Positions 15,479 through 24,771 of a stretch of DNA of 64,000 bases are shown piece by piece. The notes below the pieces were generated by a model that saw nothing but the letters and a program-made list of their open reading frames with translations, ran no database searches and had not been told where the DNA came from. The stretch is from Paeniglutamicibacter sp. Y32M11 (GTDB lineage Bacteria > Actinomycetota > Actinomycetes > Actinomycetales > Micrococcaceae). A program made the position numbers and the translations under genes. The DNA lies in the NCBI RefSeq assembly GCF_019285735.1, contig NZ_CP079107.1:682001-746000 (forward strand), read 5' to 3'. Within the stretch, counting starts at the first letter, position 1. Each line of letters opens with the position of its first letter.

Positions 15479-18067
15479 TTGCTGCAATTAGCTTTTGCCA
15501 ACCTCAAGACCTATTCGCGGCGATTCATTGCCGTGACGCTCGCGGTCATGATCGGGACGGCGTTCCTCGCCGCCACGCTGATGGTTAATGCCTCGGCCAC
15601 CGAAACACTGAAAAACAGTCTCGGCTCTGCCTATGCCAACGCCGACCTCGTGGTCACCGGCGACTATTCGGCTGCTTACGACGCCTACGAGGCAGAGCAT
15701 CCCTACAGTGAGACCAGCGCTGAGGGCGACTCCGAAGGCGCGGGCGAACCAAAGTCCAGCAGCTACTCGCTCGGAGCAAAGGCCCGAAGCGCCATCAACG
15801 ATGTTGCTGGCGTTGAAGCCACCCACGCGGCGAGCAACTTCGGCGTGAGCGTGCGTGCGGGAAGCAAGGACTACTACGCATCTCTCAACACCGCGGCCAA
15901 GGACCCCAAGCTGAGCAACACGGTACTGGAAACAGGTTCGTTGCCAACCGGGAGCGACGAAGCGACCGTGGATTCAACCTACGCCAAGGAATACAACATC
16001 TCCATCGGCGATGTCTTGGACCTGGGAGCCGTAACGTCCACGGACAAGCAGATCAACCGTCAGGTCAAGGTCACCGGGACAACGGCAAGCTCCAATGACC
16101 CGATGTCGGGTTCGGTCATGAACCTGACCGTCACCGATGCGCTGCTTGATGCACTCGATGGCGATGATCCACTGGACTACAGCCAGATCGTGGTGAAGCT
16201 CAGTGACTCGGCGGATATTGCTGCGACCAAGAACTCAATCACCGCAGCACTTAAGAGCACCGGGGTGGAATACGCTCAGGTGCTGACCCCGGATGAGCAA
16301 ATCGTCAAGGACGTAGCCAGCTTCTCCGGCGGCAGCGACCAGCTCACCATCGTGCTCTTGGTCTTCGCCCTCATCGCGCTGGTCGTCACCGGGTTGGTGG
16401 TCATGAACACCTTCGCCGTACTCATCGCCCAGCGCACTCGTGAACTGGCCCTGATGCGCACCCTGGGTGCCGTCCGGTCACAGATCCGCTCCTCCGTACT
16501 GGTTGAAGCCCTCGTGATTGGGGTGCTGGCCTCGGCCGGTGGCGTGCTGCTGGCCGTGGGCATCATGGCGACACTGATCGCGATTCTGGCCAACACCGTG
16601 GCGGAGATGTCCTTCGTAACCCTGGCCGTGAGCCCGATGGCTATTGGCCTGCCGATTCTTGCTGGCACCATCATCACGTTGGTCGCGGCCTGGGTGCCGG
16701 CCCGCAAGGCCATGTCGGTCTCCCCGTTGGCGGCACTTCGTCCGGCAGAGGACGCGGCCGTCGGCAACAAGGCCGGCAAACTCCGCATCATCGTGGGACT
16801 GCTGCTGGTCATCGCAGGTGCAGCGGCACTGGCCTACGGCGCCATCAAGGGAGATATTCTGATCGCCTTCGGCGGCGGAATGCTCTCCTTCCCCGGCGTG
16901 CTGATGCTCGGCTCCCTGTTCCTCCCCAAAACCGTTTCGGCCATTGGCGCGTTGACCTCCGGTGGAACCGTACCGGGCAAGCTGGCCAGCCTGAATGCTG
17001 TGCGTAACCCCGGGCGCACCACCGCAACGGCCACCGCCCTGCTCATTGGCGTCACGCTCGTCTCGATGATGATGGTCGGTGCACAGACGGCCAAGTCCTC
17101 ACTCGGTGATGCGCTGGGCAGTGAATTCTTGGTGGACATTGAAGTTAACGACTACCAGGGCACCACGTTCAGCCCCGAAGCCATCACCAAGGCCAAGGAA
17201 TTGGCCGGAGTGCAGGCGCTGACGAAACTCACCAGCGTGGGCACCACCGAGGAGGGCCAAGACATTTTGGCCGCCGATCCGGCAGATCTGAAGGCGGTCC
17301 TGAATAGCAATAAGCAGGTGCCCGGGAACGGCGAGGTTCTGGTCAGCTCCTACTATGAAGGAACGACCCTGAAGGCCACCGGATTTGGCGACAAATCCGG
17401 CGAGCTCAAGCTGCTGGTGAGTGAAAACGAATCGATGATTCCCGTGATCACGTGGCAGACCGCCGAAACCATGCTGGGTGTCACCGAAGCCTCGGCAGCC
17501 AAAGACCGGGATTCACTCTCGGTTCTGTGGGTCAAGACCGATGATTCGTTGGACGCCGCGGCACTGCGTACGCTCTCCACCGACATGGCCAGTGCGTTGG
17601 GCGTGGAAGAAGCGGCCATGGGCGGTGGCGTCATGATGAAGCAGATGTTCAACACCGTCATCGACATGCTGTTGATGATCGTCTCCGGACTGTTGGCCGT
17701 CGCGGTGCTCATCGCATTGATCGGTGTGGCCAACACGCTGAGCCTCTCGGTGCTTGAGCGCACCCGGGAAAATTCACTGCTGCGAGCCCTGGGCTTAACC
17801 CGCAAGCAACTGAAGCGAATGCTGGCCACCGAGGCGGTATTGATTGGTGGAGTCGCCGCGCTGCTGGGCGTGCTGCTCGGCTCGGTTTATGGCTTGCTCG
17901 GTGCCCAGTCGGTCATGGGCGCCTTTGGGGCCATGAGCATCTCCATCCCCTGGCTTCAGCTAATCGCTGTCATCGCCGTGTCGGTGATCGCTGCATTGGC
18001 GGCCTCCATCGTCCCGGCACGCCGGGCAGCGAAGTTGGCCCCGGTCCAGGGACTGGCGAGCGAATAA
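15479..18067 (+). CDS. FtsX-like ABC transporter permease
   Basis: 862 residues from TTG 15479. It has the two-module layout of large actinobacterial MacB-like permeases: an N-terminal membrane helix (about 15-38), an extracytoplasmic MacB_PCD-like domain, three helices around 285-415 (first FtsX domain), a central helix cluster around 440-530, a second periplasm-facing domain, and a final FtsX domain from about 730 with NTLSLSVLERTRENSLLRALG. Such pairs export peptides, lipids or antibiotics or act in envelope signalling; the cargo is unknown. The stop codon lies within a hairpin terminator. Confidence 0.92.
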   Translation: MLQLAFANLKTYSRRFIAVTLAVMIGTAFLAATLMVNASATETLKNSLGSAYANADLVVTGDYSAAYDAYEAEHPYSETSAEGDSEGAGEPKSSSYSLGAKARSAINDVAGVEATHAASNFGVSVRAGSKDYYASLNTAAKDPKLSNTVLETGSLPTGSDEATVDSTYAKEYNISIGDVLDLGAVTSTDKQINRQVKVTGTTASSNDPMSGSVMNLTVTDALLDALDGDDPLDYSQIVVKLSDSADIAATKNSITAALKSTGVEYAQVLTPDEQIVKDVASFSGGSDQLTIVLLVFALIALVVTGLVVMNTFAVLIAQRTRELALMRTLGAVRSQIRSSVLVEALVIGVLASAGGVLLAVGIMATLIAILANTVAEMSFVTLAVSPMAIGLPILAGTIITLVAAWVPARKAMSVSPLAALRPAEDAAVGNKAGKLRIIVGLLLVIAGAAALAYGAIKGDILIAFGGGMLSFPGVLMLGSLFLPKTVSAIGALTSGGTVPGKLASLNAVRNPGRTTATATALLIGVTLVSMMMVGAQTAKSSLGDALGSEFLVDIEVNDYQGTTFSPEAITKAKELAGVQALTKLTSVGTTEEGQDILAADPADLKAVLNSNKQVPGNGEVLVSSYYEGTTLKATGFGDKSGELKLLVSENESMIPVITWQTAETMLGVTEASAAKDRDSLSVLWVKTDDSLDAAALRTLSTDMASALGVEEAAMGGGVMMKQMFNTVIDMLLMIVSGLLAVAVLIALIGVANTLSLSVLERTRENSLLRALGLTRKQLKRMLATEAVLIGGVAALLGVLLGSVYGLLGAQSVMGAFGAMSISIPWLQLIAVIAVSVIAALAASIVPARRAAKLAPVQGLASE

Positions 18068-18078
18068 CACTCGCCAGT
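18052..18078. terminator. Hairpin terminator overlapping the permease stop codon
   Basis: ACTGGCGAG (18052-18060) pairs perfectly with CTCGCCAGT (18070-18078) around a 9-nt loop that contains the TAA stop. It lies between convergent genes and could act in both directions. Confidence 0.55.
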
Positions 18079-18087
18079 TCACAGTAG

Positions 18088-18651
18088 CTAAGTGAGGTCC
18101 TGCTCGAATTCGAGCAGGGCCTTCTTGGTTTCCTCGCCACCCAGATACCCACCCAACGTCCCGTCGCTGCGCAACACCCGATGGCACGGCACCACGATCG
18201 GCAGCGGATTGGTAGCGCAGGCGGTGCCGACGGCGCGTACCGCGGCGGGCCGACCGGTCAGCTCGGCCATTTGCCGATAGCTCATGGTCTGCCCATAGCC
18301 GATGGAGGGCAGCGCCAGCTGGACCTCCAGACGGTACCCGCTACTTAGCCGGTGATCCAGAGTCAGCTCAAAGCTCGCCCGTTGGTGTGCGAAGTACTCT
18401 TCAAGCTGTCGGGCCGCGGCATCAAGCGGGGCGGGGCGATGCAGGATCCGCACCCCAATCTTCTCGGCCAGGGATCCCAGAACGGTATCAAAGTCCTCCC
18501 GCGCGAACGCCACGCGCACCACACCAGCATCCGTCGCCGCCAGCAGCAACGAGCCCACGGGCGTATCAAGCAGCCGGTAGGAAACATCCAGCAGTCCGGC
18601 CGCGGCCGCTTGCTCGGCCAGCTTCTTCTTCAGGGTTTCAAGTTCACTCAT
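18088..18651 (-). CDS. ogt: Methylated-DNA-[protein]-cysteine S-methyltransferase
   Basis: 187 residues. The C-terminal domain has VGTACATNPLPIVVPCHRVLRSDGTLGGYLGG in sequence; PCHRV holds the acceptor Cys and TACATNP the DNA-binding Asn region. The N-terminal domain is standard for Ogt. It transfers methyl from O6-methylguanine to itself in a suicide reaction. Its ATG overlaps the stop of a sigma-factor gene by 4 nt, so the two are made together. With tag and alkA nearby, the window holds three alkylation-repair activities. Confidence 0.93.
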   Translation of the reverse strand: MSELETLKKKLAEQAAAAGLLDVSYRLLDTPVGSLLLAATDAGVVRVAFAREDFDTVLGSLAEKIGVRILHRPAPLDAAARQLEEYFAHQRASFELTLDHRLSSGYRLEVQLALPSIGYGQTMSYRQMAELTGRPAAVRAVGTACATNPLPIVVPCHRVLRSDGTLGGYLGGEETKKALLEFEQDLT

Positions 18652-19139
18652 GATTCTTCCTCCACCTCACTATGTGCCAGACGCAGTGCCTTGATCCCAT
18701 CGGCGGCAGCCCGACGCAGCGAGGCGGCGCTGCCGGCTAAAAACTGAGGAATCTCCGCATAGGCAAAGCCGAGCAGGTAATGGTAGCCAATGACCTTGCG
18801 CTGTAACTCGGTAAGCCCGTTCAGCGCATCAAAGAGGTCAAGGAGCCCGGCGCTATCAAGGCCTTCGGGCAGGGCGAACGGCACTTCCGGGAGCTGCTCC
18901 ATCGGCACCGGATGCTTGGCCCGCAAAACGTCAATGGATTTGTGCCGCGCAATGGTCACCAACCAGGCCTGCAGATTGGCGCCCACCTCCAACCGCGGAT
19001 AGGCCCGCAGGGCAGCGAGGAACGTTTCGCTCCAGGCATCCTGCGCGTCCGGCCCGGGCCCCAGCAGCGCGGTGCACATGCGCAGCACCGCGCCACCATG
19101 CTCGCGCACCACGACCTCAAAGGCTGGGTTAGTTGTCAT
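18648..19139 (-). CDS. ECF-like sigma-70 family factor coupled to ogt
   Basis: 163 residues from ATG 19139, with AGGGTG upstream; the frame is open to 19406 but that part is antisense-like and inside jetC. Region 2 is seen in VVREHGGAVLRMCTALLGPGPDAQDAWSETF and LQAWLVTIARHKSIDVLRA read in pieces. Region 4 is seen in LTELQRKVIGYHYLLGFAYAEIPQFLAGSAASLRRAAADGIKALR; its recognition helix is atypical. It has no anti-sigma gene next to it. It starts 43 nt after the jetC stop, with no terminator between, and overlaps ogt by 4 nt. Confidence 0.8.
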   Translation of the reverse strand: MTTNPAFEVVVREHGGAVLRMCTALLGPGPDAQDAWSETFLAALRAYPRLEVGANLQAWLVTIARHKSIDVLRAKHPVPMEQLPEVPFALPEGLDSAGLLDLFDALNGLTELQRKVIGYHYLLGFAYAEIPQFLAGSAASLRRAAADGIKALRLAHSEVEEES

Positions 19140-19182
19140 CTTCACACCCTGTAAACGCGCCGGAGGGTCATTATGTGAGGTC

Positions 19183-22100
19183 TCAGCGCAAAATAATGCT
19201 GGTCGCCACCGCGGGGGAACGGCCCGAGGCCACAAATCCGGAGACGTTGGACTCCGGGTGCTTAATGATGTCGCAGACCGAACCCAGATGCCGGGAGAGA
19301 TCAATCTTGTCTTCCGGGGCGGCCAACAGCAGCTGGAAACCAAATTCCTGCAACGCGTTGATACCCGCGGCAGCGTATTCGGAGTTCGCCTGGATGAATG
19401 CCTCATCGATCATCACGGTGCCATAGGCGGTGAAGCCCGCGGTGGCAAAGCCCAGCTGGTAGGCCAGTGCCGCACCCATGATGAAGGAGGTGAAACGCTG
19501 TCCCTCACCACCGGAGAGCGTTCCGGGTTCCAGACCCGTTTCAATTTCACCGTTGGGCTTGTGCTCATTGCAGCTGATGCTCACGTGCTGACGCACATCC
19601 AGCACGGTGTCACGCCAGGCGGCCTTCGAAGAATCATCCAGCGCATCCACCAGAGCCTCGAGAGCCTTATAACTTTCACTCAGGGTTCCCGCTCCGCGCG
19701 AGGAATAGGCACCGGCCAACGCCTCCTTCAGCGCCTGGCGGAAGGCACGGGCCTCATCGGGAATGGTGGTGGAAACCTCCAACGCCAGCTTGGAGCCGTG
19801 CTCGAATGGCACGTCGGCAAGGATCTGGTTCAGCGGCGAGATGCGCTCGGCAATCGAGCGTCGTTCCTCCTCCAATAGCTGCAAAAGGTCGGAGAAACGC
19901 TCGTAGGAACGGTTGGAGAAGTATTCACGGAACTCCTCCTCGTGCTGCGGCAAACCCTGCTCGATGATTCCCTGGTGGAGGGCCACGTAGTGCTCGGCGG
20001 CTTCCACGGAGGTTCCGTAGGAGACGGCGGCGGAATTGCCGAACTCGCGGGCGAAGGACTTGAAGGTGTCTTTCAGTGCGGCTTCCAGCGTGTAGGCCTC
20101 ACGCTTGAGTTCCGCCCCGGATTCGGTCAGGGACAGCGCCAGCGCGTTTAGTGCCGCCTCCAACTCGGCGGTGGCCACCGGGGAGTTCTCCTCGAGGCGA
20201 TCCAGCAAGGGAGCCAGCTGCTCGCTGGCAGCCAGCTTCTCCACGGCCCACTCTTCGGTGCTGCTCTCTTGGACACGCGCCGCACGCAGTGAGCTCTTGG
20301 CCCGCTCCAGCTTGGTGGCCAGCGTCGCTGCCTCGGAGCGTGCCACCGCCAGGGTGCCCACACATTCCTCGAGCTCGGCGCGAGCCTTATCCAGCGCGCG
20401 ACGCACATGGGAAAGGTCTCCGGACTGTGCCAGTGCCTCGGCCATGCGCGCCTCAAGGTCTTGCAGAATAATCAGCGCGCCGGAGGCATCTAACGAGGCA
20501 AAGGAGCGATCATCGCTGGCCAGTGTGCCCAATAGGGAGAGCTTGGCCGTGAGTTGGTCCTTGGCCGCCGAACGGTCATCGGCAACTGCCGCTGCCCGCG
20601 CCGTTTCGGCTTCCAGGGCAGCGAGCTTGGTCTCGAGTTCGGAGATCTTCTCCGCGTTGGTGAAGCCCAGCAAATAATCGGAGGCGGCCACACCTCGAGT
20701 GTCGCGCTCAAAGGTCCCCGAGCCGGTCTTGATGGTTCCGGCCAGGGAGATGGCCTTGTCGTGGATGTGCAACCCGGCGTCCGATTCGACGCAGGCCAAT
20801 GGGTAATCGGCGGCGATCTTGGCATGCAGCCAGGTGCCGGCGGCCGAATGCTTGAAGTCCAGCTTGCCCACCAGGTCTCCGGGGCCGGCGGTCACCTCGC
20901 GCGGGGACTTGGAAATGTCCATCCAGCGAATCCGGCCCAGTCCCGAGAGCGAATCAATGGCGTGCGTGACCGCCTTGATGTTCTCACCCTTCACCAGCAG
21001 CGTGGTGGCCAGGGAACGCAGCGCCTTCTCGGCCGAGGCCCGCCACTGCCCGTGAGCAGGGGAAAGGTCAATCAATTCGCCGGCAAAGGGCAGATCGTCG
21101 ATGGACAGGTTGGTGGAGGCCGCGATGGCCCGGCGGGCAGCGATCGAACGGTCATCAATATTGGAGCCGCGCTTGGCGTAGGAATCGATCTGCAGCCGCA
21201 GTTTCTTGGCGCGGTCCTTCATGCTCATGACCGAGGCCATGGCCTCGTACTCCATGGTCCGTGCGTCCTTGGCGATGGAGGTGAGGTTCTCGGCGCTCAC
21301 CGCGGCCTGCCGGCGCATGGCCTGAAGGCCGGAGGCGGTAAAGGTGAAGTTCAACCCCACTGCCTCGAAGTTCGACCGCAAGGTCTGCAACACGGCCTCG
21401 CGGTCGGCCAGGGTGGCGCGGGCGGCCTTGGCCTCACGCTCCAGCACTGCCAGTCCGGCACCACCACCGGCTTCGTGCTGTTCGCTGAGTGACGCCACCC
21501 GAGTTTCCAGGGTGTCCTTGCGGGCAGCACTTTCCTCAATCAATGCGGAGTTGGCCTCCACGGCGGCGGTCAGGCTGGTGGTTTCGCCCTGCAATGCACG
21601 GGCAACAAGTTGGGCACCAAAGGCCGGCAGCTGCGTGCCCACCAACGTATTAAGGGTGGCCAGCTCGGTATGAAGCTCATCATGGCGCAGCTTCTGCTCT
21701 GGCACGGAGGCCAGCGCATCACGTTGCGCGCGGGCTTCCTCTAGTTGGCGGTGGATGCCGCGCAGATGCGAGAAGTCCTCAATGGCACCGGCCGCGGCCT
21801 TGACCGTCGCCGGGACGGCGAGCACCTCGTAGCGGAAGAACTGGTTAACACCCTTGTCCAGACCCTTGCCGTTCTGCAGCGTCCGCAGCAGGGAGAACGC
21901 CTTGTCATTATCGATGCCCAACCGGCGACGGAACTTTTCGGCAAAGGCGCGGTGCACGTCGAATGATTCGAAGCCGGGCAGCGACTTTTGCAGCGAGGAG
22001 GGCGTGAAGCGGCGTGCCCCATGGTCCTCCAGGGCAGCGGTGTCCAGCACCCGGTCGCCCATGACGTAGTGCTTGCCGACCTGACCTTCCAAACCGTTGG

Positions 22101-22506
22101 CGGGTAGATCGAAGATCGCGCCGATGCAGACATTCGAGCCCAGTCCGTCTTCGTAGACCAGCGCCAGTGCGCTCCAAGTGGCTCCGGGGCGCTGGTAGAG
22201 CGTCCCGGCCTCGGTCTTGAAGCGGCGCCCGCGCATGTAGGAGTAGGTGGTGCGCCGGTCCTTGCGGGTGGAGGCCTCGTGTGCCGACTCGTTGAGTCGG
22301 GGTGCGGCGTGGAAGATGTGCCCGATGCCGTCAAAGAGGGTGGATTTTCCGACGCCGGGGTGACCGGTGAGCAGGGTGCCCGAACGGTCTACATACAGGG
22401 TGTGCCGGCCGTGGAAGGTTCCCCAGTTGATCACCTGGATCTGGGTGAGTCGGTGCTGACCGGGGTTGATCGCGTCGGAGAGCGGGAGGGTCATTTCAAT
22501 GCTCAT
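19183..22506 (-). CDS. jetC: Wadjet/Mks SMC-like ATPase JetC (MksB)
   Basis: 1107 residues, normal for JetC. It starts like MukB/MksB proteins (LTQIQVINWGTFHGRH) with Walker A GHPGVGKST at about 48-56. A long coiled-coil rich middle (about 230-950) with a hinge-like interruption follows. The C-terminal head has LSGGEGQRFTSFIMGAALAYQLG in sequence (ABC signature, about 997) and Walker B VMIDEAF (about 1032). JetC dimers extrude DNA loops with JetA and JetB; in complete systems JetD then cuts small circular DNA. Overlaps jetB by 4 nt. The gene that follows is not jetD. Confidence 0.9.
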   Translation of the reverse strand: MSIEMTLPLSDAINPGQHRLTQIQVINWGTFHGRHTLYVDRSGTLLTGHPGVGKSTLFDGIGHIFHAAPRLNESAHEASTRKDRRTTYSYMRGRRFKTEAGTLYQRPGATWSALALVYEDGLGSNVCIGAIFDLPANGLEGQVGKHYVMGDRVLDTAALEDHGARRFTPSSLQKSLPGFESFDVHRAFAEKFRRRLGIDNDKAFSLLRTLQNGKGLDKGVNQFFRYEVLAVPATVKAAAGAIEDFSHLRGIHRQLEEARAQRDALASVPEQKLRHDELHTELATLNTLVGTQLPAFGAQLVARALQGETTSLTAAVEANSALIEESAARKDTLETRVASLSEQHEAGGGAGLAVLEREAKAARATLADREAVLQTLRSNFEAVGLNFTFTASGLQAMRRQAAVSAENLTSIAKDARTMEYEAMASVMSMKDRAKKLRLQIDSYAKRGSNIDDRSIAARRAIAASTNLSIDDLPFAGELIDLSPAHGQWRASAEKALRSLATTLLVKGENIKAVTHAIDSLSGLGRIRWMDISKSPREVTAGPGDLVGKLDFKHSAAGTWLHAKIAADYPLACVESDAGLHIHDKAISLAGTIKTGSGTFERDTRGVAASDYLLGFTNAEKISELETKLAALEAETARAAAVADDRSAAKDQLTAKLSLLGTLASDDRSFASLDASGALIILQDLEARMAEALAQSGDLSHVRRALDKARAELEECVGTLAVARSEAATLATKLERAKSSLRAARVQESSTEEWAVEKLAASEQLAPLLDRLEENSPVATAELEAALNALALSLTESGAELKREAYTLEAALKDTFKSFAREFGNSAAVSYGTSVEAAEHYVALHQGIIEQGLPQHEEEFREYFSNRSYERFSDLLQLLEEERRSIAERISPLNQILADVPFEHGSKLALEVSTTIPDEARAFRQALKEALAGAYSSRGAGTLSESYKALEALVDALDDSSKAAWRDTVLDVRQHVSISCNEHKPNGEIETGLEPGTLSGGEGQRFTSFIMGAALAYQLGFATAGFTAYGTVMIDEAFIQANSEYAAAGINALQEFGFQLLLAAPEDKIDLSRHLGSVCDIIKHPESNVSGFVASGRSPAVATSIILR

Positions 22507-23162
22507 AGCTCTTCAGTCTCCAGCTCAAATTCTTCGGTGTCATCTGTGCCTACACGCTCAATGGCCTTGATGTACTCGGGGATTTCCTCGATCGTGCTGA
22601 ACGGCAAGGCCAATGCCAGCGCACCGGAGACCTTGTATTCGTCGGCCAGTTCGGTGGGCAGGATGAGCTTGAGGTTCAGCAGCCTCGTCAGGGCGGCGTC
22701 GGTGTTCTCTTCGAGTTTCTTGTCATCGGTGTCGCCGGGGGAGCGGTGTTCTAGCAGAATTTCTCGCGCGGCATCCCGGGTCACCACCGCGTCGGTGCCA
22801 GAACCCGCGTGGCGTTCGAGTAGCAGTCGCAGACGCAAGGCCAGTAGCGTTTCTTCGCGCTTGAGTGCCCTGCGCGGGGCGATGGCGGTGGTGTGCGCGG
22901 CCTCAAGATCAACGGGGCTCAGCAACGCGATCTTGCGATTGGCATCAACCTCGAGCACCAGAAAGATCTCGGCAACGTAGGCGGAGATCTCCGTTCGCCG
23001 GTCCAGGACCAGCTGCCAGAGCCGCGGCTCGGCGACGCCATCAAGGTAGGGGCCGCGCAACAGGCGTACCAGCAGTTGCCGCAGGCCCAATTCGAAGGAA
23101 CCGGTATCGCCGTCAAAGAGGCGACGTTCGTCGATCGCGCCGGAGGGAAGTGGGGTGCTCAT
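22503..23162 (-). CDS. jetB: Wadjet/Mks KITE subunit JetB (MksE, DUF4194)
   Basis: 219 residues. The family is recognised from size, position and segments such as LGLRQLLVRLLRGPYLDGVAEPRLW, ISAYVAEIFLVLEVDANRKIALL and the LARRL-like helix ALKREETLLALRLRLLLERH. Two winged-helix domains are expected. KITE proteins bind the kleisin JetA and bridge the JetC heads. Both ends overlap neighbouring genes by 4 nt, which is strong evidence for one stoichiometric complex. Confidence 0.87.
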   Translation of the reverse strand: MSTPLPSGAIDERRLFDGDTGSFELGLRQLLVRLLRGPYLDGVAEPRLWQLVLDRRTEISAYVAEIFLVLEVDANRKIALLSPVDLEAAHTTAIAPRRALKREETLLALRLRLLLERHAGSGTDAVVTRDAAREILLEHRSPGDTDDKKLEENTDAALTRLLNLKLILPTELADEYKVSGALALALPFSTIEEIPEYIKAIERVGTDDTEEFELETEEL

Positions 23163-24616
23163 ACTGGATCCTTCGTGAAGCTCATGGCCGGTACCAATGC
23201 AATTCGGGTGGCGCCGTCGACCTGGGTGAAGCTGATTTCCTCAAGTGATGACACATCGATGGTCTCCCCGCCGTTGCGGGCGGCCTCGATGAGGTACCTG
23301 ATGGTGTTCAGGTGTTTCAGTGAGGCATCGAGGGAGTCGTAGATTTTACTCAGTCCCACGCTACCGCCGCCCGCGGCGCGAGACACCGTGATGGCGTTCT
23401 TGAGCGCTGGGACATCGGGAGCGGGAGTCGAGGGGGTGCGCCGAATATCGGCAATCGACAGTGCCGGGGGAGCGGCCAGTTTCGGCGGTGCCACATGCTC
23501 GTCCGGGTCGTAGATGCCCAACGTCGCCACCGAGGTGAAACGGGGGGCAAAGAGCCTGATGGGAGCGATCGGCGTCCGAGAATTCAGGGAACGGGAAGAA
23601 GCAACGGCAATTTCCGCGTTGCGAACCGCCTCACGCAGAATGGCAGCTTCTTTAAATTCTGCCGACTGCACGTAGGCGTGGAGCGATTCAGAAAGCCTGC
23701 CGTATGACTGGTGTACCTCCGAGGCCTGTCGGCGCAGTTCGCGCAACAGGTTGGCCAGCGTGTGGCGTTCCTGGTTATCTAGCGCATCAACAAAGTCGCG
23801 CTCGAGGACCTCATTCACCGCTTCGCGGAAGCGAGCCTGAGCCTGAGGAGAATTGAGGAATTCGGTGAAGCCGCGGAAGGTCTCGCCCTGTGGGGTGCTG
23901 CGCAACTGTTTGTCGCCCTCGAGCACCGCACCAATGGCAACTCCCTTGACGGAGGAGGACTCCATGATTTCTCCGCGCAGGGCATGGAGCATCTCTTGGA
24001 CCCCATCACGCATGCGCTTAAAGTCCGCCGGCAGCCCCGAGGCCATGTCCAGTACCGAGCGAGTCGCGGCCAACGCTCCCTCACGCGGCAACACCGCGGG
24101 GGAGGTTCCGTCACGCAGCGCATTGATCTTGTCTTGTCGTTGAGCAATTTCCGCCTCGAGGGCGCGAATGCGTGCCGCTGGATCCGGGTCAGTTTCGTGA
24201 GCCAATGATTCGAGGGATACCAGCAACGTGTTCAGTCGCGAGGAGTTCAGGTTGGTTCGGTCCCCGGAGAAATCTGACAGGAATTTCAGCACGCGGGCTG
24301 TCTGTGCGGTGGGCTCATAGGCGAAGTGCCCGTCGAGCAGCGGCCTAGCCAAGAACTGGTTGCGCACCCAGGCATCGGCATATTGAGCGGCGGTTGTTGA
24401 GTCGTTGAAGCTCGGATCCTCCGAACGCACGACCTTGAGGAAGGATTCGAGGGAGGCATGGAAAACTTCCAAACCGACCCGGGGTTTGGCACTGGTAAAT
24501 TCGGCGCGCAGAAAGGCCACGGCCCACGGAGCGGTGGAGAGCAATTTCCAGGCGGCTGATGACCTGAATTGTTGCGTCTGACTCCACAGCGGGCTCGCCT
24601 GGTGGGTAGGTCGCAT
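23159..24616 (-). CDS. jetA: Wadjet/Mks kleisin-like subunit JetA (MksF, DUF3375)
   Basis: 485 residues from ATG 24616 with AAGGA upstream; the frame extends to 24724 without support. The N-terminus has the DUF3375 look: SSAAWKLLSTAPWAVAFLRAEF, then a helical middle with ETDPDPAARIRALEAEIAQRQDKI, and a C-terminal winged-helix-like end with SLKHLNTIRYLIEAARNGGETIDVSSLEEI read in parts. It closes the JetC ring. First gene of the minus-strand operon jetA-jetB-jetC; 155 bp separate it from the divergent lipoprotein gene, so its promoter must lie there, though I see no consensus boxes. Confidence 0.87.
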   Translation of the reverse strand: MRPTHQASPLWSQTQQFRSSAAWKLLSTAPWAVAFLRAEFTSAKPRVGLEVFHASLESFLKVVRSEDPSFNDSTTAAQYADAWVRNQFLARPLLDGHFAYEPTAQTARVLKFLSDFSGDRTNLNSSRLNTLLVSLESLAHETDPDPAARIRALEAEIAQRQDKINALRDGTSPAVLPREGALAATRSVLDMASGLPADFKRMRDGVQEMLHALRGEIMESSSVKGVAIGAVLEGDKQLRSTPQGETFRGFTEFLNSPQAQARFREAVNEVLERDFVDALDNQERHTLANLLRELRRQASEVHQSYGRLSESLHAYVQSAEFKEAAILREAVRNAEIAVASSRSLNSRTPIAPIRLFAPRFTSVATLGIYDPDEHVAPPKLAAPPALSIADIRRTPSTPAPDVPALKNAITVSRAAGGGSVGLSKIYDSLDASLKHLNTIRYLIEAARNGGETIDVSSLEEISFTQVDGATRIALVPAMSFTKDPV

Positions 24617-24771
24617 CACGGTCCTTTTGCTGGGGATTGACCAAACAATCCTAGTCCATCGGCGCGCCCATTTAAGGTCTGCCAGCAAACGAGTAGGGTC
24701 GGTTGAAGCACACCGGTGACCCATAAGCGGGCGGCGATTTTCCGCGAGACCGGTATGCGTTGGGAGTGAGA

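Noticed and set aside
19140-19406. N-terminal extension of the sigma factor
   Set aside because: It is an out-of-phase shadow of the jetC 3' end, and sigma region 2 begins right after ATG 19139.
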